Shown here: one piece after another, positions 36,645-47,247 of the stretch
How positions within the stretch are numbered: the first letter of the stretch is position 1
Layout of the letters: every line of letters starts with the position of its first letter
From: Unio delphinus
Taxonomy: Eukaryota > Mollusca > Bivalvia > Unionida > Unionidae
Reading direction: 5' to 3'
NCBI GenBank assembly: GCA_029339505.1
Contig: JAQISU010000058.1
Location: 1,062,001 to 1,126,000, forward strand
DNA length: 64,000 nucleotides
Notes under the pieces: model-generated
What the model was told of the DNA's origin: nothing
What the model saw: only the letters and a program-made list of their open reading frames with translations
Databases searched by the model: none
Position numbers and translations under genes: made by a program

Positions 36645-39600
36645 TTATCTAACATTTTCTCTATAATTTTGAAATGGACCACATGCTATCATATACTTAA
36701 TAATAAAGCTCGATATTTCTTCTAAAATTTTCCTTGTAAATATGCCATCTAGGTATAAAAGCTGTATATTGTCATATATTTGTTTTCGTATAATATTTGT
36801 GACAATTTTGTTTCTATCATTTAAAGTTATTAGACATTCAGTGATAATATGTTTTTTGGTAAAAAAGAAGTTTTTGCATAGTGGACATTTTGGCAACACT
36901 ACGATCATACGCCGTCGCACTGCTATTTCCCCTGTCAACCATGCATCATGCATGTATTTGAACAAGGTACTTTGTATTTTAAGGGATCTGAGTTTGACCC
37001 AGTTTCCCCATGCCCTATCCCAGTTAATATTTATGTGTTTTTGCTCTACCTTGTTTTTGTCCTTATTTATTGTGTTTTGTACTAGCCATATGTATGTGCC
37101 TTTTGTATCAGTGTCCCAGAATTCTTTAACATCTCTATATTTAAATAATAAATCTTTTATTGATCTTAATTTCCTTGGCACTTCTAATAATTTAATTAAT
37201 TTATTATTCCTATATATGTCGTTTCTCTGCTTCATAGAGAAACCAAAATAATATATATAAAGCCCTTGCCAAGCTATTTTGGGCTCAACTTTAATCTCCT
37301 TAAATCTATTTAAAATGTTGGTGTATTTAATTAGGGTGGGGTGGGGGAGACCTAGACCTACCCTCTTCCCTTCCCTATATAAAGTGTCTTTGTTGGTATA
37401 ATGGATTTTAAAAGCCCATAAATACTTAATAATATCGTTATCTATATGTTTTAGTGTTGCATTTTTTATGTCTACTGTTTTTAATTTGTAATTTAAGTGC
37501 ACATACATATAGTTTTTAGCAGCTTGTGCTCGTTCCATTAAGCATAGTGGCAGTGGTGCCCAGATTGTCAAATTTTTCTTAATACTTTCTTTGATTTCTT
37601 TTAAATTGTTTTTAAGTTCGTCCTTCCCAAAATTTACCCCTAATGTTTTTATATTATCTTTAATAAGAAGAGCAGGCAGACCATGTTTCTTACCGCTCCA
37701 GTTTCCTATTAATAAAATTTCCGTTTTATCAGGATTTATCTTAGATCCTGAAACTTTTCCAAATTTGTCAAATTCCTGTATTAGTTCAATATAGGATTTT
37801 CCATCTTGAATAAAGTTCGTGCAATCATCAGCATGTTGTAGCATCTTAAGTTCTTCTTTGATGTTTGGAACTTTAATCCCTACAATATTTTGGTTATTTC
37901 TTACTTTGATACTTAGAATTTCTATTGCTATTACATATAATAGCATCGATAGTGGGCAACCTTGCCGCACTGATCTTTGAATTTTAAATTTTTCCGTTTT
38001 TGCTCCATTTACCTGTACAATCGAGTTTATATCATTATACAGAATTTTAGTCCAATTTTGGAAATTTGCTCCAAATCCAAATTTTTCTAGTGTCTTATAT
38101 ATATAGTTTTGTTCAATTCTATCAAAGGCTTTATCCTGATCAAGTAGTACCATAGCACTAGTATTACCAGTTATATTGATATGATCAATTATAGTTTTAA
38201 TGTTTAAAATGTTATTTTGTATGTTTCTTCCTTTTGGCCCACTTGTTTGATTTATATTTATAATTGGGTCAAGACACTTTTTGACCCTTTCCGATAAGAT
38301 TTTGCTAATAATTTTATAGTCAACATTAAGGAGTGAGATGGGTCTCCAGTTCTTTATTTCATCCCTATTACCCTTTCCCTTATATATTATTGTTATCATA
38401 CCCTCCCTCATTGTGTTAGTCATTTTGCTATTCCTAAGTGCAATATTATTGTATAACCATTCTAAAATTGGCGACAACTCTCTACAGAATTTTTTGTAGA
38501 ACTCCGCAGAAAGTCCATCTCTCCCTGGTGATTTATTCTTACCTAATTTCCCTATTGTCTCTATTATTTCGTCTTGTGATATAAATTCCTCACATTTGTC
38601 TCTATGTTCTGAGGTAATTTTTTCACAATTTGTCTCTCGTAAGTATGTTTCTATATCTTCGTCTGCTATTCTCTGTGAAGTATATAGGTCCTTATAGTAA
38701 TTCCGTATGTAATCTAGTATTTGAGTTTTGTCTTCTAGTATTTCCCTTCCCGTGTTTAGACTTTCTAATGTTTTTTCTCCCCCCCCCCCTTCTTAATTCC
38801 TCCCTTTTATATAAGCCCCCTGCAGTTTCATATAGTTTGTTAAATCTACCTGCTTTTATTTCCTTCCCTTTATAATAATCTAGTTTTAATTTCTCTAATC
38901 TTAAAACTATTGTTTCTTTTGTGTTCTGTGTTGTTGTTGTGTTTATTAAATTTTCCATAGCTTCTGTTTCTAATTTAAAGTTTTTAGCCCGTAATTTCGA
39001 ATGTTTAATTGCTATTTTTTTGAATTTAACTTTTAATTTATCCCATTCTGCCATGATATCATTATTCCCTTGAGTTTTAAAATCTTCTATTTCCCTTTTT
39101 ATTTCTTCTATGAATTCCCCTATATTTAATAATTTAGTATTTAATTTCCATGATCCACGACCCCATTTAGTTCTCTTAGATATCCCTACTTCTAAATAAA
39201 TTAATTTATGGTCCGAAACTTGATAATTTGATATCCCTGATTTTATGTATTTATTTGTTCCAAAACATGTGCCCCAAAAAATATCTATTCTACTTGCTGT
39301 ATCCCCTTTTGTATAAGTATATTCCACCCTTAGTAAATTTAAACGTCTATATATGTCAACCAAATCTAAGGATTCCATAATAAGTTCCATGATGTTCATT
39401 ATTTCTAAGTCTGATCTTGTTATTTTTTTCATTCGGTCTATGTCATGTCTTACCCAATTAAAATCCCCACCTATGATCAAATTTTCCCCTATATAGTTGT
39501 TCAAGTACTCCCTAAATCCTGTTGCAAAGGCTCGTTTCTTATTAAGAGAGGCTGGCATATATATATTTAAAAAATGACAATTCTCTATTTTTAAATGAAT

Positions 39601-39891
39601 GAGTCTACCCTTAAAGAATACCCCTTCCTCTATTCTTTCCCATTTCATCCCTACTTTATTTTTAATCATAATCGCAATCCCACCTCCTTTATCCCTCCCT
39701 ATATAGTCATTTTGAATTAGAATGCAATCCAGCTTTCTTTCAAGTTGTTCTTTTAATTTGTCTGTTAGTCCGTTATGTGTCTCTTGAATAAACAGTAAAT
39801 CAAAATCCCCTATTTGTATTAACTTATTAACCTTTTCTTGGTTTAATCCATTAACATTAATTGACAGAACACGGAAGTTTTGTTCTTCCAT
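36645..39891 (-). pseudogene. LINE ORF2 (endonuclease-RT), copy A, one frameshift
   Basis: It starts MEEQNFRVLSINVNGLN, 72 bases after ORF1. Endonuclease motifs are present: FIQETHN, IIGGDFNW, and SDHKLIYLEV. The frame is lost in an 11-base G run (minus strand; 38779-38789) and continues one frame over with the RT: NWRPISLLNVDYKI, VLLDQDKAFDRI, SVRQGCPLSMLLY and HADD encoded at 37824-37835. The C-terminal CPLC...H...C knuckle follows. The second half is open for over 600 codons to its stop at 36645. Apart from the G-run shift I see no disabling change, so a homopolymer sequencing error should be excluded. Confidence 0.88.
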
Positions 39892-39963
39892 TTCTGGTTT
39901 TTCCTCCCAGGTGGCCGCTACTTTTTTAGTGGTTATGTTTTATTGGTTATTGTTTATAATTTA

Positions 39964-41250
39964 TTAATGAATTGTATCTTCCCCTTGTTGAGGGGACCCT
40001 GGGTCGTTGTTCTCAGCTTGGGTTTCACTACTGGGTAATTCAAAATCACTGGTGACATTAAGTGAAAAAAGGGTATTCTTAAACATATCATTCTCATTCT
40101 CAGTTTCAGTTTCCAAAGTTGTATTTATGGTATCCATGATAAAGTTGTTGTTTGGTTCCTGAGATGAATCTAAACTATATTTCTCAGGTTGAGACTCAAA
40201 TTCTGATTGGTTTGGATTGGGTGTTTCATGCGTTCTTTTGTCTTGGGGAGATGTGGGTATGTTCCCTGTTCCCTCAACAGATGGAATCGTTTTTTCAAGC
40301 TCCTCTGAGGAAGAAGACAGGCTTGCAGCCTTTCTCTTCTTATTCTGTTTTTTGGGATTCTTGATGGGAGTGGACGTTCTGGGGGGGGGGGGGGTTTCAT
40401 TCCCCTCATTGAAGGACCTTTCCACCTCCTCATTAATCAAGACTTCAAAGGGATTTTCTGATGTAAATGTTGGAGGAATTTGCTTAGTCTTAACTTCCTT
40501 TCTGCTAACCACCGTGACCCACTGATTTGTTGGAACAATCTCTACATTTGGGGCTATATTGTCAGTAGATGGCCTATTTGTCTCTATATATTTATTGCAA
40601 GCCCATGGACCATGGCCTTTGTCCCCACATCTACTACATTTCCTGTCCTTCTCACAGTCTCTATACCATGAGCGGACTCGGAAGCCTAGCACATAAAAGA
40701 AAGGGGGTATTTTAATCTCCTGACCCTTTTCCATACGGATTATTCTGACCGCAGATGTTATTCCCGCAAAGCCCCATGAATCTCCTAGTTTATAGCCCTT
40801 GCTATTTACCCCAAATCTCTCATGTATTTTCATCTCTAGCTCCAAAGTATCTATATAAAATGGAAGCCCATGAAAATGCACTTCCATCATCTTTGGTCCC
40901 AATTCACGTTCAATTGGCGGAGCCTCGTGTACAAACATCTTAACTCCCCTTACCATAAATGAGTCCACTGTCAAGATGGGGGTCACTTTATCCCTTGGAT
41001 ATAACATAAAACGCTTGGGCCCGGCATTTTGGAGCGCTACGATTTTTGTCATATCCACTGACATTGCTTTCAATGCTGCCAAAATTTCCAACTGCTTGGG
41101 TGTCTCATCAGAGCTTGAAACAAGCAATTGGCAACCCTTAGGGTGATGTGCCTGTAGGATATTGTCCACCACAGTACAGTGGTAATAAAGATTGAGACGG
41201 GACCTACTCCCCTTGGGATAAGAAGGATTTCTTCCATTCAACTCTTCCAT
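39964..41250 (-). CDS. LINE ORF1 protein, copy A (RNA-binding, CCHC)
   Basis: 428 residues from the Met at 41250 (MEELNGRNPSYPKGS), chosen because copies B and C start their shared N terminus at the same place. The frame stays open further upstream, but the extra 74 codons cross the target duplication and the A tail of copy B, giving a poly-Lys artefact. The N-terminal half carries HHPKGCQLLVSSSDETPKQL and ERELGPKM. Next comes an RRM-like VHFHGLPFYIDT segment, then a CX2CX4HX4C zinc knuckle (CSRCGDKGHGPWAC). The C-terminal part is Ser/Pro/Glu-rich and presumably disordered. The role known for this family is binding LINE RNA as a nucleic-acid chaperone. It appears intact. Confidence 0.88.
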   Translation of the reverse strand: MEELNGRNPSYPKGSRSRLNLYYHCTVVDNILQAHHPKGCQLLVSSSDETPKQLEILAALKAMSVDMTKIVALQNAGPKRFMLYPRDKVTPILTVDSFMVRGVKMFVHEAPPIERELGPKMMEVHFHGLPFYIDTLELEMKIHERFGVNSKGYKLGDSWGFAGITSAVRIIRMEKGQEIKIPPFFYVLGFRVRSWYRDCEKDRKCSRCGDKGHGPWACNKYIETNRPSTDNIAPNVEIVPTNQWVTVVSRKEVKTKQIPPTFTSENPFEVLINEEVERSFNEGNETPPPPRTSTPIKNPKKQNKKRKAASLSSSSEELEKTIPSVEGTGNIPTSPQDKRTHETPNPNQSEFESQPEKYSLDSSQEPNNNFIMDTINTTLETETENENDMFKNTLFSLNVTSDFELPSSETQAENNDPGSPQQGEDTIH

Positions 41251-41426
41251 TCCAAAGATAATTATAAAATGAAAATACAAAACTACAAAAAAGTAAGCAA
41301 AAAGGTGCAGTGATACTAATGAAAAATGTAACAAAAGTGATAATAAAGAAAAAGAACCTGTTAACAACAGAACCTGGAAAAGATATATCCCAAAAAAACA
41401 TATAATCCTCTCCAATTTGCACTGAT

Positions 41427-41439
41427 AGTCCTTGAAACC
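41427..41439. repeat. Target-site duplication of copy A, right
   Basis: AGTCCTTGAAACC, identical to 35606-35618, followed at once by the T run of copy B's tail. Confidence 0.85.
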
Positions 41440-42441
41440 TTTTTTTTTTTTTTTTTTCTTTTTGGGGGGCACCAGACAGATGCCCCCTCCCCCTATTGAA
41501 AAAACTAATAAAAAAGTTTCATGTATGTGTGTGTTCCCCCCGATATGTAGTTGGGTGTTTTTTTTATAAATTCCATTTAATTTAACCTAACCTTAATTTT
41601 TCCCATCGGGATTATATGGTAATAGGAGGATATTTTTGTCCTTAGTGTTATTCTATGACATTTTCACCCGAACCCTAGGGTCCATCATGGGTGTCTGTCT
41701 CATTTCATAAAGTTAACCCTGGCTAGGGGTTTCCTACATCCTGTGTATGCTATTTGTGTTGTGCTATATGGATGTTGCTATATGTATTCATATGAATACT
41801 GTATATTTGTTAGGATAGCCATTCTTGTCAAATTTCCCAGTTTTCTAACCATATAAATACCTCTAAAACGGTATTTATTTCAGTATATATTTTATTTTCA
41901 TTTAATTCATATATGTCCAAATAAATTTTGAATTTAGTACAAAACATGGTGTCTTAAAATTAAAATGAAGAAACCCTATTGTTTTACTGTTTGTTCTATG
42001 ATGTTCCATATTTGTAATTTCCTTATTTATATACTAGATCACTTGGATCGAAATGGGATTCATGCAATTTATTTATTATTATTTGCACTTCACCCTTCTC
42101 GATCTGTTTTTGGATCTTTATTTATTTATAATTAATTCCTTATTCCATTCCAAAAATGTTTATAGTCCCTTTAAAACGGGCTTTCTGTGTAGATTAAACA
42201 AATCTCCACAGAGTAAAAACATATATAACCAGTGATTTTGTATGATAGCATGCTTCCCATAAAATAAACAAACTAATTATAGATCCTATCTAAAAACGTG
42301 AGTTGTTGTAATGTAAATGTCCCTAGGTGAGCTTTGTTCCAAACTCTTTCACGGGCCTGTCCACTTCGCGTAGCGCCATGTGATATAGCCCCGTGCTCTC
42401 ATTGCTCGTACTTTTCTCCTCCTTAGGTCCCTGTTCCCTCC
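41440..42441 (-). other. 3' UTR of copy B with conserved structured blocks
   Basis: Contains the same GC-rich block (42348-42421), stem CTGTGTAGATT...AATCTCCACAG near 42187-42212, palindrome GTATTCATATGAATAC (41784-41799) and terminal stem-loop (41465-41487). Confidence 0.8.
41465..41487 (-). other. Terminal stem-loop, copy B
   Basis: GGGGGCA (41465-41471), loop CCAGACAGA, TGCCCCC (41481-41487). Loop and arms are identical to copies A and C. Confidence 0.9.
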
Positions 42442-45400
42442 TTATCTAAAAGTTTCCCCATAATTCTTTATTGGTCCGCATGCTATCATAGTTTTAGTAA
42501 TAAAGTCTGTTATTTGTAGTAGTACATCATTTGTAAAATTACCATCTAGATATAATAGTTGTGTTTCTTCATATATTTGATTTCTCCTTATATTAGTTAT
42601 AATTTTGTTCCGATCAATTTGATTTTTGGAACATTCCGTGATAACATGTTTCTTAGAAAATAAAAAATGTTTGCATAGTGGACATTTTGGCGACACTTCG
42701 ATCATATGCCGTCTCACTGCTATTTCCCCTGTCAACCATGCATCATGCATGTATTTGAACAAGGTACTTTTTATTTTGATTGATTTAAGTTTATTCCAGT
42801 TCCCCCATGCCCTATCCCATTGAATATTTATGTATTTTTGTTCTATTCTATTTTTTTCCTTATTTATTGTTTCTTGTGTTAACCATTTGTATGTGCTTTT
42901 TGTATCGGTGTCCCAGAATTCCTTAGTATCCCTATATTTGAATAATAATTCTTTTATGTATCTTAATTTATTTGGCACTTCTACAGTTTTAATTAATTTA
43001 TTATTCCTACATATTTCGTTTCTCTGCTTCATAGAGAAACCAAAGTAATATATATAGAGCCCTTGCCAAGCTATTTTGGGCTCCTCTTTAATCTCTTTAA
43101 ATCTATTCAAAATGTTGGTATGTTTAATCAGGATTGGATGGGGGAGACCTAAACCTCCCCTCATCCCTTCCTTATATAAAGTGTTTTTGTTTGTATAATG
43201 TATTCTATAGCCCCATAAATATTTAATAATCTCGTTATCTATACTTTTTAGTGTATAATCTTTAATGTCTATTGTTTTTAATTTGTAATTAAAGTGCACA
43301 TACATGTAATTTTTTGCAACTTGTGCTCGTTTTAATAAGCATATTGGCAAAGGTGCCCAGGTTGCCACATTTTTTATAATTTTTTCTTTTATTTCTTTCA
43401 AGTTGTTTTTCATTTCATTCTTTCCAAAATTTATTCCTAATGTTTTTATATTATCTCTAATAAGAAGAGCAGGCAGACCATGTGTCTTACCTCTCCAGTT
43501 TCCTATTAATAAAATTTCAGTCTTTTCAGGATTTATCTTAGAACCTGAGACTTTTCCAAATCTGTCAAATTCCTTTATAAGTTCATTATAGGATTTTCCA
43601 TCTTGGATAAAGTTTGTGCAATCATCTGCATGTTGTAACATCTTAACTTCTTCTCGGATGTTTGGAACTTTTATCCCTACAATTTTTGGGTTATTCCTAA
43701 CTTTGGTACTTAGAATTTCTATTGCTATTACATATAATAACATAGATAGTGGGCAGCCTTGCCTCACTGATCTTTGAATTTCAATTTTTTCCGTTTTTGC
43801 TCCATTAACCTGTACAATCGAGTTTATATCATTATACAGGATTTTAGTCCAATTTTGGAAATTTTCTCCAAAACCAAATTTTTCTAGTGTCTTATATATA
43901 TAGTTTTGTTCAAGTCGATCAAAGGCTTTTTCTTGATCAATTAGTACCATAGCACTAGTAGTACCATTTGTATTTATATGATCAATTATAGTTCTAATGT
44001 TTAAAATGTTATTCTGTATGTTTCTCCCTTTCGGCCCACTAGTTTGATTTATATTTATAATTGGGTCAAGACACTTTTTGACCCTTTCCGTTAAAATTTT
44101 ACTAATAATTTTATAATCTACATTAAGGAGTGAGATGGGTCTCCAATTCTTAATTTCGTCCCTATTTCCTTTCCCCTTATATATTATTGTTATCATACCC
44201 TCCCTCATTGTGTTTGACATTTTGCTATTCCTAAGTGCAATATTGTTATATAACCATTCTAAAATTGGCGACAATTCCTTACAGAATTTTTTATAGAATT
44301 CTGCAGAAAGTCCATCTCTTCCTGGTGATTTATTTTTACCTAATTTCCCTATTGTCTCAACAATTTCGTCTTGTGATATAAATTCCTCACATTTGTCTCT
44401 ATGTTCTGAGGTAATTTTCTCACAATTTGTCTCTCGTAAGTATGTTTCTATATCTTCGTCCGCTATTCTCTGTGAAGTATATAGGTCCTTATAGTAATTA
44501 CGTATGTATTCTAATATTTGAGTTTTGTCTTCTAGTATTTCCATTCCCGTGTTTAATTTCTCTAATGTTTTCCCTCCCCCCCCTTCTTAATTCTTCCCTT
44601 TTATAAAGACCCTCTGCATTTCCGTATAGTTCTGTAAATAACCCAGCATTTATTCCCCTCCCTTTATAAAAATCTTTCTTTAGTTTACCTAATCTTAATT
44701 CTAAGGTTTCTTTTGTGTCCTGTGTTGTTGTTGTTGTTATTAAATTTTCAAGAGCTTCTACTTCTAATTTAAATTTCCTAATCCGTAATTTTGAATGTTT
44801 TATGGCTATTTTTTTAAATTTAACTTTTAATTGAACCCACTCTTCTATGACATTTATATTCCCTATATTTTTAAAATCTTCTATTTCCCTATTAATTTCT
44901 TCTGTAAATTCTTTTATATTTAATATTTTAGTGTTTAACTTCCATGATCCCCGTCCCCATTTAGTTCTTTTGGATATCCCCACTTCTAAAAAAATTAATT
45001 TATGGTCCGAAACTTGATAATCTAAAATCCCTGATTTAATATATTTATTTGTGCCAAAACATGTACCCCAAAATTTATCTAATCTACTTCTTGTGTCTTC
45101 TCGTATAAAAGTGTACCCCACCCTTAATAAATTTAACCGTCTATATATGTCAACCAAATCTAATGATTCCATAATGAGTTTCATTATGTCCCTAATCTCT
45201 AAGTCATTTTTAGCTAATTTCCTTGACTGTCTGTCTATTTCGTCCTCAATCCAATTAAAGTCCCCACCTATTATCAAATTTTCCCCAATATAGTTGTCTA
45301 AGTACTCCTTTAACCTCGTTGCAAAAGCACGTTTCATATTAATAGCAGCTGGCATATATATATTTATAAAATGACAATTTTCTATTTTTAAATGAATTAA

Positions 45401-45688
45401 TCTCCCCTTAAAAAATAAACCCTCCTCTATTCTTTCCCATTTAATTCCTACTTTATTTTTAACCATAACAGCTACCCCTCCCCATTTATCCCTCCCATCA
45501 GGGTCATTTTTAATTATAATACAATCCAGCTTCCTTTCAAGTTGTTCTTTAAGTTTGTCAGTTAGTCCATAATGTGTCTCCTGAATAAAAAATAAGTCAA
45601 AGTCCTTAATTTGTATTAACTTTTTAACTTTCTCTTGGTTTAAACCATTAACATTTATTGACTTTAAACGGAAGTTTTGTTCTTCCAT
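42442..45688 (-). pseudogene. LINE ORF2 (endonuclease-RT), copy B, one frameshift
   Basis: It starts MEEQNFRLKSINVNGLN at 45688. Endonuclease motifs FIQETHY, GGDFNWIED and SDHKLIFLEV are present. The frame is lost in an 8-base G run (minus strand; 44576-44583), the same position as in copy A, and resumes one frame over with an open stretch of about 700 codons. RT motifs: NWRPISLLNVDYKI, VLIDQEKAFDRL, VRQGCPLSM and HADD at 43621-43632. The C-terminal CPLC...H...C knuckle is intact. Seven Gs would restore the frame seen in copy C. Confidence 0.88.
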
Positions 45689-45747
45689 TTTTAGTTTATC
45701 TCCAGGTGGCCGCAAATTTTACATGGATATAATTTATTGTCTAGTGT

Positions 45748-47061
45748 TTATAATTTAATGCTTATATCTTCCCCAACTTGAGGGGAACCTGGATCTATAT
45801 CCCCTGATTGGGTTTCTGTCTCACTTATCGGTATTTCAAAATCACTGGTTATGTTTGAATATATAGTATCAAGTAACTGGTCATTGTCGGATTCACTTTC
45901 AATAGTCGTAGTCAGGGTTTCCATATTGCCGTTGGGTTCGTTGTCCAAAGTGACTTCTAAATGAGAATTCACCTCAACCTCTGTTTGTGTTGGAACTATA
46001 TTTGCTTCATTTTTTTGAGGTGTTTCTTCTACTACCTGACGAAGAGGAGAAGAAGGTTCCTTATCACACTCCACATTAAGGAAAAAAGATTCCTCATCAG
46101 AGGAGGACAAAGTCTCAGCCTTCCTTTTTTTTTGTTTTGGTTGTTTTTTTTTAGGGGATTTAATTGGAGTTGATGTTAATTTTGAGATCTTTTTTTCTCT
46201 CGGTCCCTTCCCTTTAGGAGAGGATCCCTCAATCCTTTCTTGTGGTAGTAATTCAAAAGGATTAGTGTGCGCAAATGTTGGTAAGTTAATTGGTTTGGCT
46301 CTAGAAACACTAACAACTTTTGCCCACGTATTTGGGTTATTTTCATGAGGAGTTTCAGTTGGTGTTACATTTTCCATCGAGGGTCCTTGCCTTACTACTT
46401 CTTTCCTACATTCCCACGGCCCATGACCTATTTCCCCACATTTAGAGCATTTCCGGTCTTTCTCACAGTCCCTGTACCATGATCTGAGTTTGAAACCTAA
46501 AACATAAAAAAAGGGTGGGATTTTTTTCTCATCACCTTTAACTACCTTTATCATTCTAACTGCCGAGGTTATCCCTTGGTAACCCCAGGAGTCCGCTAAC
46601 TTTGTCCCTTTACTGGTTACCCCAAACCTTTCCTGTAATTTCATTTCTATCTCTTTTGTTTCAATGTAAAAGGGTAAGCCATGGAAATGGATCTCCACCA
46701 TTTTGGGCCCCAATTCCCTTTCAATTGGCGGGGCTTCGTGAACATACATCCTTATGTTCTTAACCATGAAAGATTCTACATCAAGTATTGGTGTCTCTTG
46801 GTCCCTGGGATACAACATGTATCTTTTGGGTCCAGCATTTTGTAGACATACTATCTTCCTCATGTCAATGGACATGGCTTTTAAAGCAGCTAGGATTTCT
46901 AGCTGCTTCGGTGTTTCATCAGATCCAGAGATTAAAATCTGGCATCCTTTAGGGTGATGTGCTACTAGCACATTGTCGGATACTGTACACTTATAGTACA
47001 GATGCAATCTCGATCTCATCCCTCTATTCACGTCAGTGCCTTCTGCCTCTTGATGAGACAT
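45748..47061 (-). CDS. LINE ORF1 protein, copy B
   Basis: 437 residues from the Met at 47061 (MSHQEAEGTDVNRGM), chosen by alignment with copies A and C. An upstream in-frame extension is AT-rich 5' UTR rather than protein. It contains HHPKGCQILISGSDETPKQL, PIERELGPKMVEIHFHGLPF and a CX2CX4HX4C knuckle (CSKCGEIGHGPWEC). A Lys/Ser/Pro-rich region with SPKGKGPREKK and an acidic Ser-rich C-terminal half follow. It is open throughout, spaced 59 bases before ORF2. Confidence 0.88.
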   Translation of the reverse strand: MSHQEAEGTDVNRGMRSRLHLYYKCTVSDNVLVAHHPKGCQILISGSDETPKQLEILAALKAMSIDMRKIVCLQNAGPKRYMLYPRDQETPILDVESFMVKNIRMYVHEAPPIERELGPKMVEIHFHGLPFYIETKEIEMKLQERFGVTSKGTKLADSWGYQGITSAVRMIKVVKGDEKKIPPFFYVLGFKLRSWYRDCEKDRKCSKCGEIGHGPWECRKEVVRQGPSMENVTPTETPHENNPNTWAKVVSVSRAKPINLPTFAHTNPFELLPQERIEGSSPKGKGPREKKISKLTSTPIKSPKKKQPKQKKRKAETLSSSDEESFFLNVECDKEPSSPLRQVVEETPQKNEANIVPTQTEVEVNSHLEVTLDNEPNGNMETLTTTIESESDNDQLLDTIYSNITSDFEIPISETETQSGDIDPGSPQVGEDISIKL

Positions 47062-47247
47062 TATTAACATATAATCAAGGTAGCAAATATTGTATAAGAA
47101 AAGTGAATAAAATTGAAAAAGTGCAGTGAAAACTAATTGAAACAAATGTGAATATAAGAAAACGTAAACCCTTGTAATAATGAAAGAATAGAAATCCAAG
47201 TAATCCACAAATCCTTTGCACAGGTAATATAGCAATCGTCAACAGCA

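Larger units (their letters stand above)
35619..41426 (-). mobile_element. L1/Tx1-like LINE, copy A (about 5.8 kb), ORF2 frameshifted
   Basis: Full-length minus-strand LINE with a short 5' UTR, ORF1 (39964-41250), a 72-base gap, ORF2 (36645-39891), about 1 kb of 3' UTR, a terminal stem-loop and an A tract. It is bounded by a perfect 13-bp duplication. The right duplicate touches the A tract of copy B, so copy A was inserted exactly at copy B's 3' end. Two-ORF structure, CCHC knuckle in ORF1, apurinic endonuclease and C-terminal CCHC in ORF2 place it in the L1/Tx1 group. Confidence 0.92.
41440..47247 (-). mobile_element. L1/Tx1-like LINE, copy B (about 5.8 kb), ORF2 frameshifted
   Basis: Same architecture and orientation as copy A, clearly diverged in sequence: ORF1 45748-47061, ORF2 42442-45688, 3' UTR 41440-42441. 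The 3' tail is a T run interrupted by one C (41440-41463). The 5' end is placed at the A tract of copy C with an uncertainty of about 20 bases, because the sequence around 47228-47247 cannot be assigned to B or to a target duplication. Confidence 0.9.

Noticed and set aside
40152..40525. Plus-strand ORFs opposite LINE ORF1 and ORF2 (several between 36.7 and 52.9 kb)
   Set aside because: Shadow frames antisense to well-supported LINE coding sequence.
41251..41472. Poly-Lys N-terminal extension of ORF1 in copy A
   Set aside because: It reads through the target duplication and the neighbour's terminal hairpin and A tract; the conserved start is at 41250.
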